From positions 152,420 to 216,419 of the forward strand of contig NZ_FNHV01000017.1 in assembly GCF_900103585.1 (NCBI RefSeq): a stretch of 64,000 bases of DNA, in the 5' to 3' direction. The DNA comes from Streptomyces sp. cf386 (lineage in GTDB: Bacteria > Actinomycetota > Actinomycetes > Streptomycetales > Streptomycetaceae). The notes beneath the pieces were generated by a model. That model made no database searches, was not told where the DNA came from, and worked only from the letters and a program-made list of their open reading frames with translations. A program made the translations under genes and the position numbers. Of the stretch, positions 7,682-15,640 are shown in pieces. How positions within the stretch are numbered: position 1 is the first letter of the stretch; each line of letters begins with the position of its first letter.

Positions 7682-8872
7682 ATGGCCCTCCCCTCGATGA
7701 ACTCCCCGTTCTCCCGTCGGAACCTGTTGCGCGCACTCGGTGGGGGCGTGCTGGTCGGTGGGCTTGCCGGATGTGGTGTGCGGCCCGCGTACGTGTCGCC
7801 CGGCGACCGGGCCGCCACCGACGTCTCCGCCACCGACAAGCGGCTGACCTGGGCGAACTGGCCGCTGTACATCGACACCGACGACGAGGACGAGACGCGG
7901 CGGCCGACGCTGGAGGTCTTCGAGAAACGCACCGGCATCTCGGTCGAATACGTCGAGGAGATCAACGACAACGACGAGTTCTTCGGCAAGGTCAGCCCGG
8001 CCCTGATGAACCATCAGCGCACCGGCCGCGACCTCATCGTCATCAGCGACTGGATGTGCGCCCGGTTCGTACGGCTGGGCTGGGTGCAGGAGATGGACCG
8101 GGCGCGGCAGCCGAACGTGACGAAGTACCTGGACCCGCAGCTGCGGTCACCGGCCTTCGATCCCGGACGCGCGTACACGGTGCCGTGGCAGTCCGGCATC
8201 ACCGGCATCGCGTACAACCACCGCAGGCTGGGCCGCGAGATACGGCACGTCTCCGACCTGTGGGCGAGCGACCTGAAGGGCCGGGTCACGCTGCTCTCCG
8301 GCCTGGACGAGGCCTTCGCGCTGCTCATGCAGGGCAACGGCGTCGACATCACCAAGTGGACGGCGGACGACTTCCACACGATCTGCGACCAGGTCGAGAA
8401 GCAGGTGCGCGGCGGCCAGATCCGCCGCTTCACCGGCAACGACTACATCAAGGACCTGTCGAGCGGCGATGTCCTGGCCTGCCAGGCGTACTCCGGCGAC
8501 GTCATCCAACTCCAGGCCGACGACCCCGACATCCGCTTCGTCGTCCCCGAAGAGGGCGCCGAACTCTGGTCGGAGTCCCTGATGATCCCCAACCTGGCCC
8601 GCCACAAGGCCAACGCCGAGCGGCTGATCGACTACTACTACGAGCCCGAGGTCGCCGCGGAGCTGGCCGCCTGGGTCAACTACGTCTGCCCGGTCCCGGC
8701 CGCCCAGGACGTCCTCGCCTCCGCCAAGGACGAGGAGACCGCCGCCCTGGCCGAGGATCCGCTGATCTTTCCGGACAAGGCGATGCGGGGGCGCCTGGCG
8801 ATCGCGCGGGACATCACGGCCGGGGAGCGGGTGGGGTTCGCCAAGCGGTGGAACGTGATCGCGGGGTTGTAG
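7682..8872 (+). CDS. Polyamine-type ABC substrate-binding lipoprotein, orphan (PotD-like)
   Basis: The protein has a twin-arginine signal (FSRRNLLRAL), a hydrophobic stretch and a lipobox ending GLAGC, so it should be exported by Tat and lipidated. The mature part is a PotD/PotF-type spermidine/putrescine binder: NWPLYIDTDDEDE near the N-terminus, FEKRTGISVEY, INDNDEFFGKV, and IRRFTGNDYIKDLSSGD. It is clearly paralogous to the binding protein at 21205-22452, which heads a complete transporter; no permease or ATPase is next to this copy. Start codons at 7646 (TTG), 7682 and 7697 are all in frame without a strong ribosome site; 7682 leaves a normal signal peptide. It probably supplies the Pot permeases encoded 14 kb away or acts as a sensor. 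Confidence 0.85.
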   Translation: MALPSMNSPFSRRNLLRALGGGVLVGGLAGCGVRPAYVSPGDRAATDVSATDKRLTWANWPLYIDTDDEDETRRPTLEVFEKRTGISVEYVEEINDNDEFFGKVSPALMNHQRTGRDLIVISDWMCARFVRLGWVQEMDRARQPNVTKYLDPQLRSPAFDPGRAYTVPWQSGITGIAYNHRRLGREIRHVSDLWASDLKGRVTLLSGLDEAFALLMQGNGVDITKWTADDFHTICDQVEKQVRGGQIRRFTGNDYIKDLSSGDVLACQAYSGDVIQLQADDPDIRFVVPEEGAELWSESLMIPNLARHKANAERLIDYYYEPEVAAELAAWVNYVCPVPAAQDVLASAKDEETAALAEDPLIFPDKAMRGRLAIARDITAGERVGFAKRWNVIAGL

Positions 8873-8941
8873 GGGTTGTAGGGGTACGGCGGTCACGTCC
8901 CGGCAGCGTCGTCCTCCGAGAGCAGTGCGTTCACGCGTTGC

Positions 8942-9139
8942 AGCAACATCGGTGACACCCACCTCGACCGTGACGGCATGCGCCGCTTCGCCCTCGGAAT
9001 GGAACAGACCTTTCCCGACTCGCGAAGTGGTCGGCCGCACGCCCCGGCCGAACCGCCGGTCGCGGTCAACGACGACGGACCGCGGAACATGCTGCTCGTA
9101 CAGAACCTGCGCGACGTGCCGACACCGCACCAGGGCGGG
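8942..9139 (+). pseudogene. Possible remnant of a secreted tripeptidyl-aminopeptidase-type hydrolase
   Basis: The gap between the binding protein and the GH5 gene has no credible intact gene. One frame of the + strand reads NIGDTHLDRD, then DDGPRNMLLVQNLRDVPTPHQGG. The second part closely resembles the C-terminal region of SlpD/TAP-family alpha/beta hydrolases, where the catalytic aspartate follows VQNLRD and a TP motif. There is no start, no GxSxG part and no downstream GGHG histidine motif, so this would be a decayed fragment of about 66 codons. The match is from memory and short, hence moderate confidence. The rest of 8873-9296 holds only the promoter of the next gene. Confidence 0.4.
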
Positions 9140-9198
9140 AAGTTGAGCGGACGGCCCTGCGGTTCTGCGTTCTTGATGAAATTTGGTGTGCAGATATG

Positions 9199-9228
9199 TT
9201 GACCCTTGTTCGAGATCGCCTCTACTTT
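9199..9228 (+). promoter_or_regulatory. Probable promoter of the GH5 gene
   Basis: TTGACC at 9199-9204 and TACTTT at 9223-9228 are 18 bases apart, in a locally AT-rich stretch. The predicted start near 9235 gives a leader of about 60 bases to the GTG at 9297. No CebR-type GGGAGCGCTCCC box is seen nearby. Confidence 0.55.
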
Positions 9229-9296
9229 GCGGGAGCCACAGAGCCGCCGGCCTGCACCTGGGGTTGCGCGGACGGAACTACCCAGAAGGGGATGTC

Positions 9297-10337
9297 GTGC
9301 CACGAAAGAACCATCGCCGAACAGCTTGCCTGGGGGCCTTGCTGGCCGGCGCCACGGCATTCGGCGGAGCCCTCACCTCCCCGGCGTCCGCCGCTCCCGC
9401 AGCCGCCTCCCGCCATGCCCCGCCGCCGCCCGTCAGCGACTTCCGCGGGGTCAACTGGGCCGACCCGCGCGACAACTACGCCGATGACGCGGTCGTACCC
9501 TCGGGCCTGTCCACCTCCGACAGCTACGCCACGACCTACGCCAAGTCCAGGGCGATCATCGGCGGGTTCGCCAAGCTCGGCGCCAACACGGTGCGTCTGC
9601 CGGTCAATCCGACGTCCGTGAACGGCCCGTTCTGGAAGTCGTACCGGGGTGCGATCGACGCCGCCACAGCCAGGGGCTTCAAGGTCATCCTGGGCTACTG
9701 GGAGGCCGACAACGCCAAGGACGGCAAGATAGACGACCAGGCGTCCTGGGACCGGATGTGGGCGCGGATCACCTCCGCCTACGGGCGTAACTCCAAGGCG
9801 TACTTCGAGCCGATGAACGAGCCGTTCGGCTACACCGCCCAGGAGTGGACCGACATCGCCGCGAAGTGGGTGAACACCCACCGGGACGTGCCCCGCGACC
9901 GGATCCTCATCAGCGGTTACAAGTACAGCGAGGACGTCAAGCCGGTCTGCGCCGACAGCCGACTCGACGGCACCCGGATCGCCCTGCACAACTACGGCTT
10001 CTGGCACACCGACTGGACCAGCGTCGACCAATGGAAGGCGGACTTCAAGGAGCGCATCGGCACCTGCGCCTCGCGCACCATCCTCGACGAGTTCGGCGCG
10101 ACCATGACCTCCGGCCTGGACTACAACGGCCCGGTCAACGGCTCCAGCGAGGTCGCCTACATCCAGGCCGCGACCGACACCATCCGGGAGTTGGGCCTGG
10201 GCTCGGTCTACTGGCCCGGCCTGCGCAACGGTGACACCTACTCCCTCACCACCCTCCAGGGCACCGGCACCCGCCTCAGCCTGACGGTGAACAACCAGAG
10301 CGGGCTCGACCGCCTGCACTGGGCCTGGAAGCAGTGA
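9297..10337 (+). CDS. Secreted GH5-family glycoside hydrolase
   Basis: The GTG start at 9297 has AGAAGGGG upstream and begins a Sec signal peptide (PRKNHRRT, a hydrophobic stretch, then SPASAAP). The mature protein of about 300 residues is a single GH5 (beta/alpha)8 domain: FRGVNWADPRDNYADD at the entrance, an asparagine-glutamate acid/base pair in EPMNEPFG (E175), the HNYGFWH histidine motif, and the nucleophile in ILDEFGA (E265). No carbohydrate-binding module is attached. GH5 includes endoglucanases, mannanases and exo-glucanases; the short form fits a small cellulase-like enzyme, but the subfamily cannot be decided by eye. It is monocistronic and convergent with the lipid kinase gene. Confidence 0.88.
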   Translation: MPRKNHRRTACLGALLAGATAFGGALTSPASAAPAAASRHAPPPPVSDFRGVNWADPRDNYADDAVVPSGLSTSDSYATTYAKSRAIIGGFAKLGANTVRLPVNPTSVNGPFWKSYRGAIDAATARGFKVILGYWEADNAKDGKIDDQASWDRMWARITSAYGRNSKAYFEPMNEPFGYTAQEWTDIAAKWVNTHRDVPRDRILISGYKYSEDVKPVCADSRLDGTRIALHNYGFWHTDWTSVDQWKADFKERIGTCASRTILDEFGATMTSGLDYNGPVNGSSEVAYIQAATDTIRELGLGSVYWPGLRNGDTYSLTTLQGTGTRLSLTVNNQSGLDRLHWAWKQ

Positions 10338-10364
10338 CAGCGGCGCGACAGCCGTGACGCCCCG

Positions 10365-11717
10365 CTAGAGGAACGGCCCCCGCCGATGCACCGCCGTCCG
10401 CCCCACCGTCGCCGCCAGCTTGCGCAACCGGCGCCAGTCCATGCGGGGGCCGCGCGGGGGGACTCCGGGGCGTTTGCGGGGGACGCGGACGCGTAGGGCG
10501 CCGGGGGTGATGCGGCAGTGGACCGGGGCGGGCAGGACCATGGCCTCGCCGTCGATGCCGGCCTCGATCTCCGCGCGGTCGGCCTCGATGACCACGTCGG
10601 GCGCGGTGAGGATGGTGAGGCCGCGCGGCGCGGGGTCGATGATCAGCGCGGCGGCCTCGGCCGCGCTGTCCACCCTGATGCCGAGCACTCCGAGGACGCC
10701 GGCGTCGAGGCGGTCGCGGCGGCCGAGTCCGAAGGGATCGTCGGTGCGGTAGGGGTTGTTGCTGACCAGCACGGCGTGCGGGGCGTCGAGCGTCGTGCCC
10801 GCCGCGCGTGCGGTCAGCAGCGGGCCCTGCTGGCGGCTGAGCAGGTCGGGCAGCAGCTCCAGGGTGGTGCCGATCTTGTCGTCGCGGTAGGAGGGGCTCT
10901 GCACGATGGCCGCGTACGCCCCGAAGGACGCGTTGTTGACGAAGGGGCGGCCGCTCGCGAACCCGAGGTCGACGCGGAGTTCCACGCCGTCGGTGAGCGC
11001 GTCGAGGCAGGCGGCGGGGTCGTCGCGGTCGAGGCCGAGGTCCATGGCGAAGTGGTTGCGGGTGCCGGCGCTGATCACCAGGAACGGGATGTCGTACGCG
11101 GCGGCGATGGCCGCGACCAGCGCCTGGGTGCCGTCCCCGCCCGCGACACCCAGTAGATCCGCGCCCTGCGCCACGGCCTCGCGGGCCAGGGCGGTGACGT
11201 CCTGGTGCTCGTCCGCGTCGAGGAGGATGACATGGGCGCCGAGCTGCTCGGCCCGCTCCTTGAGCGCGAAGCGGACCACCTTGCCGCCGCCCGAGCGCGG
11301 GTTCATGATCAGATACGGCCGCTTCGGTGGCGCCGCCTTCCGCTCCCGCATCACCCGCACTCGCGTGCTGCCCGTGCCCCGCAGCGCGTACCGGCCGCTC
11401 CACACGGCCAGCGTCCATAGCGCCACGGACACCAGCAGCGCCCAGAAGAGGGTCGCCGCGAACAGGGCGACAAGGGCGGCCGGCACCACCACGGCCAGCA
11501 CGGCCGCCGCCCAGCGCAGCGGGCCGCGCAGGGTCAGCGTCCACCACACCGCGACCGCGCTGAGGCACAGCCCCGCGGCGCCGGCCACCAGCAGCAGCAC
11601 ACCGCCGACCCCGCCGTAGGCGAGCGGCACGAGCACCGCGAGCCCCGCCGCGGCCAACGCCGTACGCGCCGCCCACCGCTGACCTCGGTAGGCCCGCTCG
11701 CTCAAGTCCCAGCTCAT
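10365..11717 (-). CDS. Membrane-bound diacylglycerol-kinase-family lipid kinase
   Basis: The N-terminal 110 residues contain about four transmembrane helices (two around AAGLAVLVPLAYGGVGGVLL, two around AAVLAVVVPAALVALFAATL). A soluble DAGK catalytic domain follows, with the nucleotide-binding motifs YLIMNPRSGGGK and GVAGGDGTQALVAA and the later VISAGTRNHFAMDLG. Such kinases phosphorylate diacylglycerol or related lipids at the membrane; the N-terminal membrane block fused to the kinase is a common actinobacterial form. The ATG at 11717 follows CGGAGAG, better than the ATG at 11741. It is divergent from the small membrane protein at 11856 and convergent with the GH5 gene. Confidence 0.87.
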   Translation of the reverse strand: MSWDLSERAYRGQRWAARTALAAAGLAVLVPLAYGGVGGVLLLVAGAAGLCLSAVAVWWTLTLRGPLRWAAAVLAVVVPAALVALFAATLFWALLVSVALWTLAVWSGRYALRGTGSTRVRVMRERKAAPPKRPYLIMNPRSGGGKVVRFALKERAEQLGAHVILLDADEHQDVTALAREAVAQGADLLGVAGGDGTQALVAAIAAAYDIPFLVISAGTRNHFAMDLGLDRDDPAACLDALTDGVELRVDLGFASGRPFVNNASFGAYAAIVQSPSYRDDKIGTTLELLPDLLSRQQGPLLTARAAGTTLDAPHAVLVSNNPYRTDDPFGLGRRDRLDAGVLGVLGIRVDSAAEAAALIIDPAPRGLTILTAPDVVIEADRAEIEAGIDGEAMVLPAPVHCRITPGALRVRVPRKRPGVPPRGPRMDWRRLRKLAATVGRTAVHRRGPFL

Positions 11718-11821
11718 GATCTCTCCGTTCGCCGCGGACATCGTAGAGCGGGCGCGTTACGGGCGCGTCCGGCGCGGGCCGCACATCGGCGATCAGGGAG
11801 GGGAGCACGGGGAATCTACTT

Positions 11822-11849
11822 TTGAACATGTTCAACGCTGCCGTACGCT
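11822..11849 (+). promoter_or_regulatory. Palindromic operator overlapping a leaderless promoter
   Basis: TTGAACATGTTCAA (11822-11835) is a perfect 14-base palindrome. Its left end doubles as a -35 box (TTGAAC), followed after 16 bases by TACGCT (11844-11849), a fair -10 box. The predicted start falls at about 11856, the A of the ATG of the next gene, and no ribosome site precedes that ATG. The gene is therefore probably transcribed without a leader and repressed at this palindrome, perhaps by a TetR- or MarR-type protein encoded elsewhere. Confidence 0.55.
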
Positions 11850-11855
11850 ACCCCC

Positions 11856-12392
11856 ATGAGCGACAGAGCCGCCCTGCTCAAGGGCATCCGCGTCTGGCTG
11901 GCCCTTTTCGTCGTCTGCCTGGTGCTCAGTGGCGCCACGGCCTTCCCCCTCGTCCACGAACTGCGCTGGACCGAGGACCTGTTGCGCGCCCTGTCCGTGC
12001 CGGAGCACCTGCCCGGCCTCATGGACTGGGTCGAGCGCGTCCGGCGCGGGCTCGACACCGCCGACGCCGACTACCCCTTCCTGCTCTACGGCACCGACTG
12101 GCTGGCCTTCGCCCACCTCGTCATCGCGGTCGCCTTCTACGGCCCCTACCGCGACCCGGTCCGCAACATCTGGGTCGTCGAGTTCGGGATGATCGCCTGC
12201 GCCGGCATCATCCCGCTGGCCCTGATCTGCGGGCCGATCCGCGGCATCCCCTTCTGGTGGTCGGTGATCGACATGTCCTTCGGCGTCTTCGGGGTGATCC
12301 CGCTCTACGTCGTACGGAAGAAGATCAAGCGGCTGGAGGCGCTGACCGAGCGGTCGGCACCTCCAGCCGCTGCCGCCGTCGTCAGCGGTTGA
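11856..12392 (+). CDS. Small integral membrane protein of unknown function
   Basis: I do not recognise a named family with certainty. The 178-residue protein has four likely membrane helices: WLALFVVCLVLSGATAF near the N-terminus, WLAFAHLVIAVAFYGPY, MIACAGIIPLALICGPI and VIDMSFGVFGVIPLYVV. A cytoplasmic tail follows with a basic stretch RKKIKRLEAL. Between helices one and two is a soluble loop of about 45 residues rich in acidic positions. The ATG has no ribosome site and sits about 7 bases after a -10 box, so translation is probably leaderless. The 3' end overlaps the convergent serine hydrolase gene by 11 bases. Confidence 0.85.
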   Translation: MSDRAALLKGIRVWLALFVVCLVLSGATAFPLVHELRWTEDLLRALSVPEHLPGLMDWVERVRRGLDTADADYPFLLYGTDWLAFAHLVIAVAFYGPYRDPVRNIWVVEFGMIACAGIIPLALICGPIRGIPFWWSVIDMSFGVFGVIPLYVVRKKIKRLEALTERSAPPAAAAVVSG

Positions 12393-13545
12393 ACGCCGGG
12401 AAGGCGAAGCGTCGGGCGATGGCCTCGCCGTCGCCCCTCGCGTCGGTCGAGTTGACGGAGTAGACGACGGTCCGGGACAGATTGCGGGTCGCCGCGACGA
12501 CCGTGTGGTAGCCGGGGCGGGATCCCGTCTTGGCCCAGACCGTTTGGCCGTTCAGCTCGAACGGCGTGAACGGCGCGGCCATCGTGGCGTCCACCGCCTT
12601 CGGCACCGCGAACATCTCCTTCAGCTGCGGCTCGGGGACGACACGCCCCTCGAACACGCCCACCAGCAGCCGTTCGAGGTCCGCGGTCGTCGAGATCATG
12701 TCTCCGGCCGCCCATCGGTCGGACATGTTCCAGTCGGTCACGTCCACCAGCTTTCCGTCGATCCACTCGTAGCCGCGGTTGTGCGGACCGTGGACGCGGG
12801 GGTCGGGGCCGTCGGGGAACGACGTGTGCCGCATGCCGAGCGGGCGGAAGATCCGTACGGCCGCCTGGTGGGCGTACGAGTCGCCGGTGACCCTCTCGAT
12901 CAGCATGGCCAGCACGGTGTAGTGGATGTTGCCGTAGACCTGCCGCTCGCCGGGCGCGTACTCGGGGTCCGGCCCCTTGGCGACGGACGCGGCGACGACT
13001 TCGGCCGGGGTCAGGGTCTCGAAGCGGTGCGGGTACATCTCCTCGGTGGTGTCGCCGAGCGACGCCCCCGGCCGCAGTCCGCTGGTGAAGTTCAGCAACT
13101 GCCGTACGGTGATGGGCGCGAAGTCCTCGGTGAGCAGGCCGGGCAGGTACTGCTGCACCGTGCCGTCGAGGGAGATCCGCCCCTCGGCGGCGAGTTGCAG
13201 CGCGATCGCCGCGGTCACGACCTTCGTCGTCGAACCGGCCCGGAAGCGGGCGTTCTCCAGCGCCGGGGCCCCGGTTCTCAGGTCGCGCACCCCGGCCGAC
13301 CCGTGCCAGCTCCCCTTGCCGCCGACGCGGATCAGCGCGGCCGTCGCGTCCTTGTCGGGCAGTCCGGCGAGCGCCGCGCACAGGGCCTTGACGTCGGGAC
13401 CGTCCTCCGGGGCGGTCTCGATCGCCTGCGCGGAGCACGACGATGACGACGCGGGGCGCGCGGAGGCCGTGCCCGCCAGCGGCAGTGCGGTCAGGGTCAG
13501 GACCAGCGCGGAGGTGAGGAGGGTGGGAAGCGGGCGTACGTGCAT
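12382..13545 (-). CDS. Secreted serine beta-lactamase/DD-peptidase-family hydrolase
   Basis: The ATG at 13545 is preceded by CAGGAG and starts a Sec signal peptide ending around GTASARPA. The mature enzyme has the three motifs of class C beta-lactamase/DD-peptidase relatives: STTK in the N-terminal part, the tyrosine motif YGNIHY, and a KTG triad in VWAKTGSRPG near the C-terminus. This architecture is typical of secreted D-alanyl-D-alanine carboxypeptidase-like or esterase-like proteins of Streptomyces; whether it acts on peptidoglycan, beta-lactams or esters is not clear. A longer open frame extends to 13683 but adds an unlikely leader. Its end overlaps the convergent small membrane protein gene by 11 bases. 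Confidence 0.88.
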   Translation of the reverse strand: MHVRPLPTLLTSALVLTLTALPLAGTASARPASSSSCSAQAIETAPEDGPDVKALCAALAGLPDKDATAALIRVGGKGSWHGSAGVRDLRTGAPALENARFRAGSTTKVVTAAIALQLAAEGRISLDGTVQQYLPGLLTEDFAPITVRQLLNFTSGLRPGASLGDTTEEMYPHRFETLTPAEVVAASVAKGPDPEYAPGERQVYGNIHYTVLAMLIERVTGDSYAHQAAVRIFRPLGMRHTSFPDGPDPRVHGPHNRGYEWIDGKLVDVTDWNMSDRWAAGDMISTTADLERLLVGVFEGRVVPEPQLKEMFAVPKAVDATMAAPFTPFELNGQTVWAKTGSRPGYHTVVAATRNLSRTVVYSVNSTDARGDGEAIARRFAFPAFNR

Positions 13546-13939
13546 CTGCTGCTCCTGGAGGTGGGTGGGGATGTCCGGTGGAAGTTCCGTGATCATCCTC
13601 AGGGCGTTCGGGCCTCCGCCGGATCGTCGGTGAGGAGGGGCTGCGACCCTGGCGAAGCCCGGAGCAAGTGCCGTACAGAACAAGGGTGTTGTCAGGGATC
13701 GCCCTTACGGGCGTCGGTCCGGGAGCGGTCTGCGACAGTCCTCGCCACCGGTTGCCGAAAAAGTGTTATCGACCCCCTCTTCACTGCGTCTCCACTCGCG
13801 TCCCGTCATCCCCCACACCCGGGAGAACTCCCATGCCCCGCCCGCCCCGGAAGCGGAATGTGACCTCCGACATAGCCAACAGTGCAGGTCAGGCTGAGAA
13901 GGTGCGTACGGGCAGCAAATGACCCGGGAGAGGACGTAC
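13546..13939. other. 394-base divergent intergenic region upstream of the serine hydrolase and the sigma factor
   Basis: The region must hold the promoters of both flanking genes, but I see no unambiguous boxes. It contains GGGAGAACTCCC at 13821-13832, a near-palindrome that also acts as ribosome site for a 29-codon open frame (13833-13922). The stop of that frame overlaps an ATG at 13919 in frame with the sigma gene. No RNA gene or repeat was recognised. Confidence 0.4.
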
Positions 13940-15622
13940 GTGGACGAGGCAGCCGGCAGGCAGTGGCGCGCCACCATCGCGGCGGCGCAGGCCGGTGACC
14001 GGCAGGCGCTGGACGAACTGGTCGAGGGCTGGCTTCCGCTCGTCTACAACGTGGTCGGGCGCGCCCTGAACGGCCACGCCGACGTCGACGACGTCGTCCA
14101 GGAGACCATGCTGCGCGCCGTCGACAACCTCGGCTCGCTGCGCGACCCGGACAGCTTCCGCTCCTGGCTCGTCGCCATCGCCATGCGCCAGATACGGGAC
14201 CGCGCGCGCCGCAGACAGCCCGCCCCCCTCGATGAGTCGGCCGCGCGCGAGGCCACCGACTTCGCCGAACTCACCGTGCTGCGGCTGCAGTTGGAGGGGC
14301 AGCGCCGCGAGGTCGCGGAGGCGGTGCGCTGGCTGGACGACGAGGACCGGCAGCTGCTGTCGCTGTGGTGGCTGGAGGTCGCGGGCGAGCTGACCCGGCG
14401 TGAACTGGCCGCCGCGGCCGGCATCAGCCGGCAGCACGCCGCGGTCCGCGTCCAGCGGGTGAAGGAACGGCTGGAGACCGCGCGCGGCATCGTCCGGGCC
14501 CTGGACGGCGCCTGCCCCGGCCTGCGCGATCTGACCGGCCGCTGGAACGGCCGACCCGACTCGGTCTGGCGCAAGCGACTGGCCCGGCACATCAGGGGCT
14601 GCGGCTACTGCGGCGACACCCGCGAGGCCGTCGTACCGGCGGAACGCCTCCTCGTCGGCATCGCCCTCGTCCCGATCCCCGTCGGCTTCACCCTCTCCCT
14701 GGCCTTCGGCGGCAAGACGGCGGTCGCGGCGACGGCCACGGCGACCTCCGTCGGCTGGTCCGCCAAGGTGATGGCCGCGATCACCCAGCCCGCCGTCGCG
14801 GTGACGGCCGGCGCGACGTTCGTCGCGGGCGGCGCCTACGTCGTCACCCAGACCCCGGACGCCCCGCCCCCGCGTGCGTCCGCCCCGACGGCGGCCAGCA
14901 CGGCCCGCCCGCCGTCGTCACCCACGCCGTCCGTGTCACCGTCGGCGACGCCCTCACCGTCGCCGTCACAGACGCGCAAGGTCGAGCTGTACGGCACGGT
15001 CGTCGACGCCGTCGACCAGGCCCCCGACCCGAACACCGAACCGGCCGCCCTGCCGCGCCGCCCCGAGTCCGGCATCACCAGCACCGGCGGCGCGCACGCC
15101 GTGATGAACCACCGCGGCGACAGCGTCACACTCACCGGCCAGGGCTATGTCCTCGTCCGCTGGCAGATCTCGCCGCAGTACCGGTCGGGCAGCCTCGTCA
15201 TGCCGGCCTGGACCGGCCTGAAGGGCAGGCTCTTCCACGTCGCCTCGGGCGGCGGCCGCCGCATGGACGACCAGGTCAGCAGCACCGACACCTCCGCCAC
15301 CGGCATGGGCAACTCGACCACCGGCTACGCCGTCCCGCCGTCCGGCACCCAGCAGATGTGGCAGAACGAGTGGTTCTACGTCGACGGCAGCGTCACCCTC
15401 GTCCAGAACGAACGCGGCGCCGACTACGGCCTGAGCGTGTTCCCGTCGAACTGGAAGGCCGTGAACGAGGACATCAACTACGGCCCACCCGACGGCGCGA
15501 CCCGCTACGGCCTCGTCCGCGACACCGGCAAGGACGACACACCTGTTCCGCAGTACGTCACCCGCGCGACCCCCGTGGACGCGGCGACCGTGCCTCAGAA
15601 GTCCCGGGTGCAGCGCTCCTGA
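13940..15622 (+). CDS. ECF-like sigma factor fused to a membrane segment and extracytoplasmic domain
   Basis: Residues about 15-90 form sigma region 2 (ALNGHADVDDVVQETMLRAV, RSWLVAIAMRQIRDRARR), and about 125-180 region 4 with a helix-turn-helix (TRRELAAAAGISRQHAAVRV). A C/H-rich stretch follows (CPGL, then HIRGCGYCGD) like the zinc-binding part of anti-sigma domains. Next come one or two hydrophobic segments (LVGIALVPIPVGFTLSLAF; a second near AVTAGATFVAGGAYVV), a Pro/Ser/Thr-rich linker, and about 200 residues of unrecognised, probably extracellular sequence rich in Trp and Tyr. The layout suggests a sigma factor, anti-sigma-like tether and sensor in one chain. I start at GTG 13940 (GGGAGAGG upstream); an ATG at 13919, seven codons earlier, is possible. 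Confidence 0.85.
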   Translation: MDEAAGRQWRATIAAAQAGDRQALDELVEGWLPLVYNVVGRALNGHADVDDVVQETMLRAVDNLGSLRDPDSFRSWLVAIAMRQIRDRARRRQPAPLDESAAREATDFAELTVLRLQLEGQRREVAEAVRWLDDEDRQLLSLWWLEVAGELTRRELAAAAGISRQHAAVRVQRVKERLETARGIVRALDGACPGLRDLTGRWNGRPDSVWRKRLARHIRGCGYCGDTREAVVPAERLLVGIALVPIPVGFTLSLAFGGKTAVAATATATSVGWSAKVMAAITQPAVAVTAGATFVAGGAYVVTQTPDAPPPRASAPTAASTARPPSSPTPSVSPSATPSPSPSQTRKVELYGTVVDAVDQAPDPNTEPAALPRRPESGITSTGGAHAVMNHRGDSVTLTGQGYVLVRWQISPQYRSGSLVMPAWTGLKGRLFHVASGGGRRMDDQVSSTDTSATGMGNSTTGYAVPPSGTQQMWQNEWFYVDGSVTLVQNERGADYGLSVFPSNWKAVNEDINYGPPDGATRYGLVRDTGKDDTPVPQYVTRATPVDAATVPQKSRVQRS

Positions 15623-15640
15623 ACGACGACCCGTGCGTGC

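Noticed and set aside
11822..11835. SOS (LexA) box
   Set aside because: GAAC and GTTC are separated by two bases only; the Gram-positive SOS box has four (GAAC-N4-GTTC).
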